Shown here: positions 16,623 through 25,361 of the stretch, in pieces
How positions within the stretch are numbered: the first letter of the stretch is position 1
Layout: each line of letters starts with the position of its first letter
Assembly (NCBI RefSeq): GCF_006547145.1
Contig: NZ_CP041244.1
Span: forward strand, 5,022,001-5,086,000
Direction of reading: 5' to 3'
Source of the DNA: Actinomadura sp. WMMA1423
GTDB taxonomy: Bacteria > Actinomycetota > Actinomycetes > Streptosporangiales > Streptosporangiaceae
Length of the DNA: 64,000 bases
Program-made: the position numbers and the translations under genes
Notes under the pieces: generated by a model
The model's database searches: none
Told to the model about the DNA's origin: nothing
Seen by the model: only the letters and a program-made list of their open reading frames with translations

Positions 16623-16711
16623 ACACCCGGGTGACGGCCCGGATCCTCCGTGCTTGGGAAACCGCCGCATGCGGTGATATTGGGTTGCGGGACGTCGACA
16701 CGGCCCGGTGT

Positions 16712-17305
16712 TCAGGCGCGCTGGGCACCGGACACCGCCGCGTCGAGGAGGTCGGCGACCTCGTCCATCACCTCGATGATCGGTCGGCTGTCCTGTTCGA
16801 CCCTGGCCCGTACCAGCGAGCCTTCGAGGGCGGCGAGGGCCAGTCCCGCGAGCCGTCGGGCACGGGAGGGCGGCACCGCCGCGACGATCAGCGCATCCTC
16901 GATCAGCGCCGACCAGGCGGCGAACGCCTCGCGTCCGGCCGTCGTCACACCGGGTTCCTGTGGAGCGAGTTCGAGCAGCGTGGTGGTGAGCGGCGATCCG
17001 TCCCGGAAATCCGAATCGGCCATCCAGCCGCCGACCATCCGGGCGTAGGCGCGAAGCAGCATGGCGGGGGAGGGCTCGCGCTCCGCGAGGTCTCTGAGCG
17101 TCCGGGCGACCACTCCGCCCGCGTGTCGGACCACCTCCTCGCCGATCTGCGTCTTCCCTCGCGGGAAGTAGTGGTACAGCGAGCCTTTGGGAGCACCGCT
17201 GGCGGCCAGGATCTCGTTGAGCCCGGTCGCCGCGTAGCCCTTCTGCCGGAACAGTGTCGCGGCGGCGCGGACGATCGCCTCGCGATGCTTGGCCGGGGCG
17301 GGCAT
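16712..17305 (-). CDS. TetR-family repressor of the thioesterase gene
   Basis: The 197-residue protein has an N-terminal TetR helix-turn-helix (REAIVRAAATLFRQKGYAAT, then LNEILAASGAPKGSLYHYFP) and a helical ligand domain. Its start faces that of the thioesterase at 17361 across about 55 bp. A TAGAC-N2-GTCTA palindrome in that gap is the expected operator type for this subgroup. It probably represses the thioesterase and itself. The ligand is unknown. Confidence 0.92.
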   Translation of the reverse strand: MPAPAKHREAIVRAAATLFRQKGYAATGLNEILAASGAPKGSLYHYFPRGKTQIGEEVVRHAGGVVARTLRDLAEREPSPAMLLRAYARMVGGWMADSDFRDGSPLTTTLLELAPQEPGVTTAGREAFAAWSALIEDALIVAAVPPSRARRLAGLALAALEGSLVRARVEQDSRPIIEVMDEVADLLDAAVSGAQRA

Positions 17306-17343
17306 GGCGGCCGACCTCTCCTTCTGGTGCCGGGGCGGATGCT

Positions 17344-17360
17344 TATATAGACTGGTCTAC
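17344..17360 (+). promoter_or_regulatory. TetR-type operator overlapping a leaderless promoter
   Basis: TAGACTGGTCTA (17348-17359) is an inverted repeat with perfect 5-bp arms (TAGAC/GTCTA). Its first six bases also read as a -10 box (TAGACT), 7 nt before ATG 17361. A bound repressor would directly block transcription of the thioesterase, whose mRNA probably starts at the ATG itself. Confidence 0.66.
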
Positions 17361-17768
17361 ATGACGGCGAAGGACAACCTTCTCACGCAACTCCGCCAGA
17401 TCAACTCGTCTGCGGCATTCAACCAGTGGGCGGGCTTCGAGGTGGTGGAGGCAGAGCCCGGACGGGTCGCCCTGCGACTGCCATGGCGCGAGGAGCTCGG
17501 CCAGTACGCCGGGCATCTGCACGCCGGCCTGGTGTCCGCGCTCATCGACACCGCATGCGGTTTCGCCGCGTACACGCTTTCAGGGGCGGTGGTCGCCTCG
17601 CACTGCGCGGTGAACTACCTGGCCCCCGGAACCGGCACCGGCTACCTGGCCACCGCCGAGACGGTCAAGACGGGCAGACGACAGGTCTTCGCCAGCGCGG
17701 AGCTCCGCGACCACCCCTCCGGCGCGCTCATCGCCAACGGCCAGACGATCCTCATCCCCGTCGCCTGA
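17361..17768 (+). CDS. PaaI-type hotdog-fold thioesterase
   Basis: The true start is ATG 17361 (MTAKDNLLTQLRQINS), directly behind the operator; the longer open frame is upstream shadow. The 135-residue protein has the PaaI/DUF4442 hotdog pattern: FNQWAGFEVVEAEPGRVALR, then HLHAGLVSALIDTACGFAAY, whose HAG loop and Asp are catalytic in relatives, and ASHCAVNYLAP. These enzymes hydrolyse acyl- or aryl-CoA thioesters. Its only evident partner is the divergent TetR gene, so I expect induction by a fatty or aromatic acyl compound. The substrate is not readable. Confidence 0.9.
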   Translation: MTAKDNLLTQLRQINSSAAFNQWAGFEVVEAEPGRVALRLPWREELGQYAGHLHAGLVSALIDTACGFAAYTLSGAVVASHCAVNYLAPGTGTGYLATAETVKTGRRQVFASAELRDHPSGALIANGQTILIPVA

Positions 17769-17810
17769 GGAAGGTGCCGGAGGTCAGGCACGGCCCGCGT
17801 CGAGAACCCG

Positions 17811-18173
17811 TCAGTTCTCACCCGGCGGAGGATCAGAGCCTTCTTGGCCGTTCCGGGCGCGGCGGTATTCCCGCCAGGCGACGTGCTGCGAGCGCTCGAT
17901 CTCCTCGATGGTCGGGAGTTCGCCCGGTGGCGGCGGGGGCGGCTTCGCGGAGGTGACGAGGTCGTAGAAGTAGCGGCACGCCTCGTCCTCCCCGGGGAAG
18001 TCGCGCATGGGGACGCACTCGCCGCGCTCGCACAGCCCGACGGCCCAGCGCCCCTCCCGCCGTCGCAGGTAGAGGTACTCGCTGGGCCGCCAGGCCGGCT
18101 CGTGGACGCCCTCGATCTCGTACTCCCGGAAGCCGGCGCGGGTCAGCGCGGCTTCGAGTTCGCGGCGGTCCAA
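17811..18173 (-). CDS. Immunity-like protein paired with the TNT-domain toxin
   Basis: A 120-residue acidic cytoplasmic protein starting 4 nt after the stop of the TNT-domain gene, so the two are one transcription unit. MDRRELEAALTRAGF, YEIEGVHEPA and DFPGEDEACRYFYDLVT are a pattern I associate with small proteins encoded next to TNT toxins. In that setting they would bind and block NAD+ hydrolysis in the producing cell. A proline run (PPPPPPG) separates the C-terminal helix. The immunity role is inferred from position, size and absence of a signal peptide, and from an uncertain memory of the family. Confidence 0.68.
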   Translation of the reverse strand: MDRRELEAALTRAGFREYEIEGVHEPAWRPSEYLYLRRREGRWAVGLCERGECVPMRDFPGEDEACRYFYDLVTSAKPPPPPPGELPTIEEIERSQHVAWREYRRARNGQEGSDPPPGEN

Positions 18174-18176
18174 CCG

Positions 18177-19001
18177 TCAGTAGATCCGCCGCAGGTACTT
18201 CTTCTTCACGAGCCACTTCACGGAGAGGAAGGTCGGCGCTCCTCGGACGTAGGCCCCCATGAGGACGTACTGGAGCCCCCGTCCCGGCTGCTGGAACGCG
18301 GGTTCGGCCGGGCCCCCGTCGACGGAGAAGGGCCGCACGACGCGGTACACGTGGTAGTTGCACAGGTGTTCCGGGTCGTCGGCGCGCGTGTTGAGGCTGT
18401 CCGGCGGCAGCGCGCGGGACCCGAAGGACGCGCCGGCGGGAGACAGGAACCGGCCGGTCTCCGCGCCGAACCGGTCGATGAACTGGCCGGAGCGAAGCCT
18501 CGTCTTGAACCGCGCCGGACGGCTGTTGATGTCCCTGAGCTGGTGCGCGAAGCCGTCGTCCGGCGGGTAGCGCCAGCCGGGCGGGACCTTGCCCTCGTCC
18601 CAGTACTGGTAGAGGAACTGCGAGGGCGACAGGTCGCCGTAGCGGTCGTAGCCGCGCAAGAGGAATCCGAAGTAGCCGCTGCGCGGGAGCCGTACGGGGC
18701 CGAGGCGCGGGTCCCGCTTCACATAGGGCGGCCCGCAGACCTTCGCCCTGCCGCCGGCGTCCTTCGCCGCCTGCGCGAAGCCCTGCGCGGTGGTCGGCAT
18801 GGCCTGCTGCCGCTCCGGCTGCCGGCCGCAGTCCTCCGCCTGCTTGATGATCTCTCTGGCGCTCGCCGCCAGCGGGGCGGCGCACGCGTCCGCCCGGGGT
18901 GAAGGCACGCCGCCGGAACCGGCGGCCTCCGCGGTTCCCGTCAACGTGACGGTGAGGCCGAGGATCGCGGCCGAGACGGCGCCGCTCTTGAAGACCCGCA
19001 T
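18177..19001 (-). CDS. Secreted TNT-domain (NAD+ glycohydrolase-type) toxin
   Basis: I start at ATG 19001 (MRVFKSGAV), which follows GGGAG and gives a clean Sec signal peptide (AAILGLTVTLTGTAEA, cleavage near residue 26). After an 80-residue linker with two Cys, residues about 130-274 match the tuberculosis-necrotizing-toxin fold: GYFGFLLRGYDRYG, PPGWRYPPDDGF, IDRFGAETGRFLSPAG, ALPPDSLN, YHVYRVVRPF, PGRGLQY. The Arg, Asp and Gln-type positions used by TNT appear kept. TNT hydrolyses NAD+. Here the domain is free-standing behind a Sec signal rather than fused to a large toxin or a type VII substrate. It is followed by the immunity-like gene. Confidence 0.84.
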   Translation of the reverse strand: MRVFKSGAVSAAILGLTVTLTGTAEAAGSGGVPSPRADACAAPLAASAREIIKQAEDCGRQPERQQAMPTTAQGFAQAAKDAGGRAKVCGPPYVKRDPRLGPVRLPRSGYFGFLLRGYDRYGDLSPSQFLYQYWDEGKVPPGWRYPPDDGFAHQLRDINSRPARFKTRLRSGQFIDRFGAETGRFLSPAGASFGSRALPPDSLNTRADDPEHLCNYHVYRVVRPFSVDGGPAEPAFQQPGRGLQYVLMGAYVRGAPTFLSVKWLVKKKYLRRIY

Positions 19002-19431
19002 TCGCTCTCCCGATGGGTCGGTGATTCTCGCTTCCCCGGAAGGGGACGTCAGGCGAGCGGCCCACCGCTTGAACGCATGATGCCGGTACGCGGAAAATCG
19101 CGATCGAGGTCGTCCGCCGAAATGACGGTTCCCCCGCACCGACCGGATGATCAACCCTTCCGGCAAACAGCCGACAAAAAACGCCGAACAAACCCGAAAA
19201 TCAAGGAGAATAGCCCAAAAGCGTCGCGGATCGGCGCCTTCTTCACGCGGTGAGTCGCACCGGCCACTCTCCGCTGCCACCGGACGGCCGGCAGGCACCG
19301 GCCAGCTGCGGTTCGCCGGAGAATCGCCGCTGAAAATGTGATCGTTCTGACAGACCGCCGACAGAATCAGTGGACGAAAGTGGCCAGACCGGGGACTCTC
19401 CGGAAATGGAGAGCGTCATTATGCTGCGTCC
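19002..19431. other. Divergent intergenic region, lower GC
   Basis: This 430-bp gap between the toxin gene and the LRR gene is visibly richer in A (for example around 19165-19220) than the surrounding coding DNA and should hold the two divergent promoters. I see no convincing ORF, no RNA gene and no strong palindrome. A TATGCT box at 19420-19425 serves the LRR gene. Confidence 0.5.
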
Positions 19432-20232
19432 ATGGATGCGGGTGAGAATGAACCACAGGTGTTCCCCAACCGGTTCGCGGACGCGGTCGGGCCCTCGGCG
19501 GGCGGCCCGAGCCGGGATCGCTGCGCGTGCGTCGGCCATTCGACCGCGACCCGGCCGGCGACCGTCTCGTTCCACGGGGACCGGCAGGACACCGAGGCGG
19601 AAGGCTGGCGGCACCTCCTGGCGCTGATCGACGAGGCCGCGGCGGACGGGCGGACGGTGTTCAAACCGTTCGTCGAGATGAGCGCTCCGGAGCGGCGGCA
19701 GGTCGTCACGCTGCCGCCCACGATCGCGAAGCTGACCGCGGTGACGCACCTGGTCCTCTACGGGACGAACCTGGTGCGAATCCCGCCCGAGATCGGGGCG
19801 ATGGCGAGCCTTGAGCGCTTCGAGCCCTACACGTCCCACCGGTTGCACTGGTACCCGTATGAGCTGACCCGGTGCGCGCGGCTCGCCGACAGCACGGTGA
19901 GCACGCGCGTCCTGTACGGCAATTTCAAGTTCCGGCCACCGTTTCCCGCGCTGCGGCCGGTGACCGACGCGGGGCAGGAGGACCTGGCCGCCCTCGACCC
20001 GGGCGTGTGGGGCACCGAAGGAGTACGGACCTGCAGCGTCTGCGACAGGCCGGTCGACCGCCGCCTCCACCAGGTGTGGATCTCACGTCGGGTCGGCACC
20101 GACGTCCTGCCGCTCCTCGTGAACGCGTGCTCTTCGGCCTGCGTGGCGGCGCTGCCGGAACCCCACTCCGGTTACGTCCCGACGCCTCACACCGGCGGCC
20201 CGGACGTCGTGCAGCCCTCCGGGCGCTGGTGA
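19432..20232 (+). CDS. Leucine-rich-repeat protein with C-terminal cysteine cluster
   Basis: ATG 19432 lies 6 nt after TATGCT, indicating a leaderless mRNA. The 266-residue protein has two to three LRR units in the middle (LPPTIAKLTAVTHLVLYGTN, LVRIPPEIGAMASLERFEPY), then a tail with CSVCDRPVDRRLHQ and ACSSACVAALP. The four Cys are placed as a small zinc-binding module. There is no signal peptide. I recognise the architecture as a recurrent actinobacterial hypothetical, not as a protein of known role. LRRs suggest protein binding. Confidence 0.76.
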   Translation: MDAGENEPQVFPNRFADAVGPSAGGPSRDRCACVGHSTATRPATVSFHGDRQDTEAEGWRHLLALIDEAAADGRTVFKPFVEMSAPERRQVVTLPPTIAKLTAVTHLVLYGTNLVRIPPEIGAMASLERFEPYTSHRLHWYPYELTRCARLADSTVSTRVLYGNFKFRPPFPALRPVTDAGQEDLAALDPGVWGTEGVRTCSVCDRPVDRRLHQVWISRRVGTDVLPLLVNACSSACVAALPEPHSGYVPTPHTGGPDVVQPSGRW

Positions 20233-20358
20233 GTCGCCGCCCAGGTCCGGCGGCGGCACCGAAGAATTCTTCGCGAAGAATCCGGCCGTTCTGTCGAAAC
20301 CGCGTCTGCTCGGTCGACGCGTGCTCAGAGGGCGGAGCGGCGGCAGGAGCCGGGGCCC

Positions 20359-21078
20359 ATGGCATGTGAGGAGAAGGCCGTGGTCGAGCAGCGGACGCGG
20401 AGCACGTGGAAGACCAGGCATCAGGGCGACCGGGAGACCGGCGTCACCAAGTCCCTCCTCGGGTACGGCGTCATCGCCGGGCCGGTGTACGTCGCGGTGG
20501 TGCTCGCCCAGGCGCTGACCCGGGACGGCTTCGACCTCACCCGGCACGCGTGGAGCCTGCTGGCCAACGGCGACCTCGGCTGGATCCAGATCACGAACTT
20601 CGTGGTGACCGCGGCGACGACCCTCGCGTTCGCGGTCGGCCTCCGCCGTGCCCTGGCTCCCGGACGGGGCGCGACCTGGGCCCCGCGTCTGGTCGGCGCC
20701 TACAGCGCGGCGCTGCTCGCCTCGGGCGCCTTCCGCGCGGATCCGGCGATGGGCTTCCCGGCGGGGACGCCGGAGGGCCCCGGGGAGGTCAGCTGGCATG
20801 GGAACCTTCACTTCGCCAGCGGCGCCGTCGGCTTCCTCTGCCTGGTCGCCGCCTGCTTCGTCGTGGGCAGCCGGTTCGCCGCCGACGGCCGCCGGGGATG
20901 GGCCGCCTACTCCCGGCTGAGCGGTGCGCTGTTCCTCGCGTCGTTCGTCGCGATCGCCACCGGCGGAGGTGCCGCATGGGCCACCCTGACCTTCGTCGGC
21001 GGAGTCCTGATCAGCTGGGGGTGGATGTCGGCCCTCTCAGTCCACTTGTACCGGCGCGTCACGCCTGGTCGCGGCTGA
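20359..21078 (+). CDS. DUF998-family membrane protein
   Basis: A 239-residue protein with a 35-residue hydrophilic leader and six to seven hydrophobic helices. The pattern GYGVIAGPVYVAVVLAQALT, then FDLTRHAWSLLANGDLGWIQ and ASGAFRADPAMGFP, with HGNLHFASGAVGF, is that of DUF998. Function is unknown; the conserved His and Asp at the membrane face are shared by the family. It is not clearly in an operon. Confidence 0.84.
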   Translation: MACEEKAVVEQRTRSTWKTRHQGDRETGVTKSLLGYGVIAGPVYVAVVLAQALTRDGFDLTRHAWSLLANGDLGWIQITNFVVTAATTLAFAVGLRRALAPGRGATWAPRLVGAYSAALLASGAFRADPAMGFPAGTPEGPGEVSWHGNLHFASGAVGFLCLVAACFVVGSRFAADGRRGWAAYSRLSGALFLASFVAIATGGGAAWATLTFVGGVLISWGWMSALSVHLYRRVTPGRG

Positions 21079-21124
21079 GAGCGCCGCGCCTCGGTAGCCG
21101 GGGGCTAGCGGACGTGCCCTGAAG

Positions 21125-22135
21125 TCACTCCAGGTTCAGGTCTCGTGGGACGTCTCCGGGCGTCAGGTCGGGCCTCGGGCGGACGAAGCGGGCGGCGTGG
21201 CGCCAGCGGCCGTGTTCCGTGGCGGCGTCCACGCTGATCTCCACGACGGTGGTGGGGGCCACCCGCGTGTAGTGGATCGGGTCCCTGGTGCTGGGGAGGC
21301 CGCCCGCCCAGCCTGCGGGGAGGGGCTCCGGCCAGGGGTGCTCCTCGCCCGCGCGGGACAGGGTGCCGGTGAGGGCGGTGCGTGCCCGGGGGCTCAGCGG
21401 CGTGGTGTGGGCGACCACCCGGAGCGTGCTGCCGGTGGTGTACCTGCCCAGCAGGAGCGTCTGCGGCTGTTCGAGGGTGCCGGTCACTCCACCGATGATC
21501 GCCTCGGTCGTGGTGCGGTGCTTCACCTTCCACCAGCCGCGCCTGCCCTCCTTGTAGGGGGCGGCGGCGGCCTTCACGACCAGGCCCTCGACGCCCTGGG
21601 CGACGAGGATCTCGAACCACAGGCGCGCCTCGCCGACGTCGCGGAGCTGCGGGCAGAGGACGATGCGGGACGTGCCGGGCAGGCCGGCCAGGAGGCGCTC
21701 CAGCTCGGCGCGGCGGGAGGCGAGCGGCGCGGGGCGGTGGTCCACGCCGCCGGCCTCCAGGACGTCGAACACCACGTAGTGGCATGGCTCGGCGATCGGG
21801 AGGTCCGCGCGGCGTCGCACGTGGCGGCGCTGCAGGGCCGAGAAGTCGAGGCGGCCGTCGGTCCCCCAGCGGACGATCTCGCCGTCCACGACCGTGCCGG
21901 GCGGCAGCGTGGCGGCGACGGCCGAGACCACTTCGGGGAAGGCCCCGTCGAGGCGTTTGAGACGGCGCGACCAGAGCTGGACACCGCCGTCGTCGTCCAC
22001 GCGCGCGACGCAGCGGAACCCGTCGAACTTCGGTTCGTAGCGGCAGCCGCCCGAGCAGGCCTTCTCCTCCGGGACGCGGTCGACGGCCGTCGCGGCCATG
22101 GGGGCGACGGGTCCTCGGATGTGCACCGCCCTCAC
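21125..22135 (-). CDS. ATP-dependent DNA ligase, LigC-like
   Basis: A 336-residue ligase of the minimal type. The nucleotidyl-accepting Lys is K36 in RYEPKFDGFR; motifs III and IV follow (VVDGEIVRW, GVEGLVVKA), and motif V is GWWKVKH. The C-terminal third is the OB-fold domain. LigC enzymes seal nicks and short gaps in actinobacteria as a backup to NAD-dependent LigA, often near Ku/LigD-type genes, none of which is adjacent here. GTG 22135 keeps the conserved PVAPMAA segment seen at the start of this family; ATG 22099 would cut it. Confidence 0.88.
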   Translation of the reverse strand: MRAVHIRGPVAPMAATAVDRVPEEKACSGGCRYEPKFDGFRCVARVDDDGGVQLWSRRLKRLDGAFPEVVSAVAATLPPGTVVDGEIVRWGTDGRLDFSALQRRHVRRRADLPIAEPCHYVVFDVLEAGGVDHRPAPLASRRAELERLLAGLPGTSRIVLCPQLRDVGEARLWFEILVAQGVEGLVVKAAAAPYKEGRRGWWKVKHRTTTEAIIGGVTGTLEQPQTLLLGRYTTGSTLRVVAHTTPLSPRARTALTGTLSRAGEEHPWPEPLPAGWAGGLPSTRDPIHYTRVAPTTVVEISVDAATEHGRWRHAARFVRPRPDLTPGDVPRDLNLE

Positions 22136-22362
22136 CCCCGATCCGGCTCCTGTGCCGGATACCCGCGGGCGGAGCGCCGACCGCGCCCGCCTGCCGCCTT
22201 TGGCGCACGTTTGGGCAGGTGATTGCCTCAGGCGTGCATCGCCTCCAGGTCCCCTTCCGGGGGGTGCCTGAGCTGCCGATGAGACAAGTCGGGCAAGGTG
22301 TGACGTTCTGGACGACCCCGGCGCTGAAAGATCATCTGGGCCGGGTCTTTGGACGGGGAAGC

Positions 22363-24444
22363 ATGCTCAAGCGCACAGTGATCGTGACTTCGGCCGCCGC
22401 CGTGGCGGTGGCGGGGACGGTGGTCTGGACGGTCTCGTCGTCGTCGACGGCGACGACGGCGTCCGCCACCCGGCCGGGCTCGGGACGGGTCCACGCCCGC
22501 CCGCTGGCGGACATCGCCACCGCGGCCCCCGCCGGCCGGAAGGTCAAGGGGCTGCCCGCCGCGCAGACGGATCCGTTCAGCCTCGTCGGCGTCACCTGGG
22601 ACAGGCCGCGCGAGGAACTCCGGGGAACCGTCCGGGTCCGCACCCGGGACGCGAAGACGGGCCGCTGGTCGGGGTGGCACGCCCTGGAGCCGGAGACGGC
22701 CGATGCTCCTGAACAGGGAGGTCGCGGCGGGACGAACGGGCTGTGGGTCGGCCCGTCCGACGGCGTCGACGTGCGCGTGACCGGGCAGGGGCGCACCCTG
22801 CCGGAGGGCCTGCGCGTCGATCTGGTCGACCCCGAAGCCCCTGCCCCCGCCCCGACGCCGCGAGCGGCGGGACCGGCGGGCGGTACCGGGATGAAGCTCG
22901 TGGCGGCGACCACGCCCCTCGCCGGGCCCGTCACCGCGCCGAAGCCCGCCATCGTGCCGCGGTCCGGGTGGGGCGCGGACGAGTCCCTCGTCAAGGAGCC
23001 GCCGGAGTACGACGCCTCGGTCAAGGCCGCGTTCGTCCACCACACCGACACGGGCAACGAGTACTCCTGCTCCGAGTCGGCGTCGGTGATCCGGTCGGTG
23101 TTCCTGTACCACGTGAAGAGCCAGGGCTGGAACGACATCGGCTACAACTTCCTCGTCGACAAGTGCGGCACGATCTTCGAGGGGCGGGCCGGGGGCGCCG
23201 ACCGTCCCGTCCACGGCGCCCACACCTACGGGTTCAACACCGACTCCACCGGTGTCGCCGTCCTCGGCACGTACACGGCGGCGAACGACCCGGACGTTCC
23301 CGGCGTCGCGCCCACCAAGGCCGCGCTGGACGGCACCGCGAAGATCGCGGCGTGGAAGCTGGGCCTGACCGGGGTCGACCCCACGGCGAAGACGACGCTG
23401 ACCTCGAACGTCACCGACGGCAAGTACCCCTACGGACAGCAGGTCGACTTCAACACGATCTCCGGGCATCGCGACGGGTTCGCGACCGCGTGCCCCGGCG
23501 CGCAGCTCTACGCCGCGCTCCCCGCCATCCGGACGGCCGCCAAGCAGATCACCGTCCCGGCACTGGAGGCCACGGTGACCGGCGCGAAGGCGGCGGGCGG
23601 CCGCTACTACACCAAGAGCACGGCCACCCTGAACTGGACGCCCGCGGAAGGCGCGGCCTACACCGTCAGCGTGGACGGCGCGACGGCCGCGACGCCGGGG
23701 GCCGGGGCCACCTCGGCGACGATGACGCTCGCGCCGGGCACGCACTCGGTCCAGCTGCACGCCGCCTACTCCGACGGGACGACCTCGGCGTCCCCCGTCT
23801 TCACGGTCGTCGCGGACATGACGCCTCCGGTCATCTCGTCCCAGGCGCTCTCGCTGCGCAAGGGGACGGTCAACAGCGGCGCGTGGCCCGTGACGCTCAG
23901 CTGGAAGGCCGGTGACAACGCGCTTCTCAGCTCGCTGAAGGCCACCTCCCCCGCGGCGAAGACGTTCTCCACGACCACGACGCAGTGGGCCGCGGTCTCC
24001 AAGCCGGGCACGACCCAGACCTGGACGCTGGCCGCCGCGGACGCGGCGGGCAACACCGGCACCTCCAGCCTGAGCCGCTACACCGGCGGGCTGTCCGAGG
24101 GCTCCGCGCGCCGCACCGGCACGTGGGGCCTCAGCACGACCAAGTACTACCTGGGCGGGCGCGGCCTCTACAGCAAGTACCGGGGCGCGAGCGCGAGCTG
24201 GACGTTCACCGGCCGCACCGCGGGCCTGATCTTCAAGCGCGCCTCCAACCTCGGCGCGGTGTACGTCTACGTGGACGGCGTCAAGATCGGCACGCTGGAC
24301 ACCCGGGCGTCGTCCACGGCCTACCGCCAGCTGATGTGGACGCGCACCTGGAGCAGCAGCGGCAGGCACACCATCAAGATCGTCGTCGCGGGCACCTCGG
24401 GCCGTCCCATGGTCGGCATCGACGGCCTCGTCTACCTCCGCTGA
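22363..24444 (+). CDS. Secreted PGRP-type N-acetylmuramoyl-L-alanine amidase
   Basis: The start is ATG 22363 (MLKRTVIVTS) after GGGGAA; the longer frame is rejected because it hides the signal peptide. The 693-residue product has a signal/anchor helix (about 3-25), a 180-residue N-terminal region with a WxGWHALE sugar-binding-like motif, and a peptidoglycan-recognition/amidase_2 domain at about 205-395. That domain has RSGWGADES, zinc His in VHHTD (near 225), YNFLVDKCGTIFEGR, and His/Cys in GHRDGFATACPG. The C-terminal 290 residues are beta-rich Ig-like/carbohydrate-binding modules. It should cleave the MurNAc-L-Ala bond in peptidoglycan outside the cell. Divergent from the ligase. Confidence 0.9.
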   Translation: MLKRTVIVTSAAAVAVAGTVVWTVSSSSTATTASATRPGSGRVHARPLADIATAAPAGRKVKGLPAAQTDPFSLVGVTWDRPREELRGTVRVRTRDAKTGRWSGWHALEPETADAPEQGGRGGTNGLWVGPSDGVDVRVTGQGRTLPEGLRVDLVDPEAPAPAPTPRAAGPAGGTGMKLVAATTPLAGPVTAPKPAIVPRSGWGADESLVKEPPEYDASVKAAFVHHTDTGNEYSCSESASVIRSVFLYHVKSQGWNDIGYNFLVDKCGTIFEGRAGGADRPVHGAHTYGFNTDSTGVAVLGTYTAANDPDVPGVAPTKAALDGTAKIAAWKLGLTGVDPTAKTTLTSNVTDGKYPYGQQVDFNTISGHRDGFATACPGAQLYAALPAIRTAAKQITVPALEATVTGAKAAGGRYYTKSTATLNWTPAEGAAYTVSVDGATAATPGAGATSATMTLAPGTHSVQLHAAYSDGTTSASPVFTVVADMTPPVISSQALSLRKGTVNSGAWPVTLSWKAGDNALLSSLKATSPAAKTFSTTTTQWAAVSKPGTTQTWTLAAADAAGNTGTSSLSRYTGGLSEGSARRTGTWGLSTTKYYLGGRGLYSKYRGASASWTFTGRTAGLIFKRASNLGAVYVYVDGVKIGTLDTRASSTAYRQLMWTRTWSSSGRHTIKIVVAGTSGRPMVGIDGLVYLR

Positions 24445-24476
24445 GATCCGGGGGCGCCCGGCCTAGAGTGGCGGGC

Positions 24477-24842
24477 GTGAGCGAAGGTGCGCGGCGCGAT
24501 CGCGTGATCGCGGAGTGCCTGGCCGAGCCGGGCGCCGTGGAGGAGTATCCGTTCGGCGACGAGGTCGCCGTCTTCAAGGTCGCCGGACGGATGTTCGCGC
24601 TGGTGCCGCTGGGCGCGTCGCCGCCGAGCGTCAGCCTCAAGTGCGATCCCGGCCTGGCGGAGGAGCTCCGCGCCCGCCACGCCGCGATCACGCCGGGCTA
24701 CCACCTCAACAAGCGGCACTGGAACACCGTCGTCCTCGACGGCTCGGTGCCCGACGAGGAGGTGCTGGAGCTGGTCGACCACTCCTACGATCTCGTGGTC
24801 GCGGGGCTCACCCGCGCCCAGCGGGAGGCCCTGAAGCCCTGA
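24477..24842 (+). CDS. MmcQ/YjbR-family DNA-binding-fold protein
   Basis: GTG 24477 sits 7 nt after TAGAGT, so the mRNA is probably leaderless. The 121-residue protein has the YjbR/CyaY-like pattern: LAEPGAVEEYPFGDEVAVFK, VSLKCDPGLAEELRA, then GYHLNKRHWNTVVLDG and LVDHSYDLVVAGL. Family members have an MmcQ-like fold of uncertain role, sometimes described as DNA-binding. No conserved neighbours here help with function. Confidence 0.9.
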   Translation: MSEGARRDRVIAECLAEPGAVEEYPFGDEVAVFKVAGRMFALVPLGASPPSVSLKCDPGLAEELRARHAAITPGYHLNKRHWNTVVLDGSVPDEEVLELVDHSYDLVVAGLTRAQREALKP

Positions 24843-24964
24843 CGGCGCGCCCCTCGCGAGGGCACGCGGCCGGGTCCGGGAACTTTCTCGCACCGGAGCG
24901 ATGAATCGGCGGGGTCCTCGCGGTACACACCTCGACCGATCCGGTCCGAGAAGGGACTCACGCG

Positions 24965-25348
24965 ATGAACAGCAGCGAGACGGCCGTCCGCGAAGTGCTG
25001 GGGCGGCTGTACGAGGCGTGGGCCGACGGCGACGCCGACGCCTTCGCCGGCCTCTACACCGACGACGCGACCGTGGTGATGCCCGGCGTGTTCCACCAGG
25101 GCCGCGGCGCGGTGCGCGACTACATGGCCGCCGCGTTCGACGGGCCGCTCAAGGGCTCCCGGGCGGTGGACGAGCCGCAGGTCGTCCGCGTCCAAGGGGA
25201 CACCGCGATCATCGTCAGCAGGGCGGGCATCGTCATGGCGGGGGAGCAGGAGGTCCCGCCCGAGCACGAGCGGCTCGCCACCTGGGTACTGTCGCGGCGG
25301 GACGGGCGGTGGCTCGTGTCCGCCTACGCCAACGCGCCCACTCGCTGA
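24965..25348 (+). CDS. SnoaL-like (SgcJ/EcaC) protein
   Basis: The 127-residue protein has the NTF2/SnoaL cone fold pattern: VLGRLYEAWADGDADAFAGLY, DDATVVMPG, ATWVLSRRDGRWLVSAYANA. The SgcJ/EcaC group is common in actinobacteria and its reaction is mostly unknown. It lies 13 nt upstream of the ECF sigma gene, which itself ends in a SnoaL-like domain, so the two are co-transcribed and perhaps functionally paired. Confidence 0.87.
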   Translation: MNSSETAVREVLGRLYEAWADGDADAFAGLYTDDATVVMPGVFHQGRGAVRDYMAAAFDGPLKGSRAVDEPQVVRVQGDTAIIVSRAGIVMAGEQEVPPEHERLATWVLSRRDGRWLVSAYANAPTR

Positions 25349-25361
25349 CCGGAGGCCCGCC

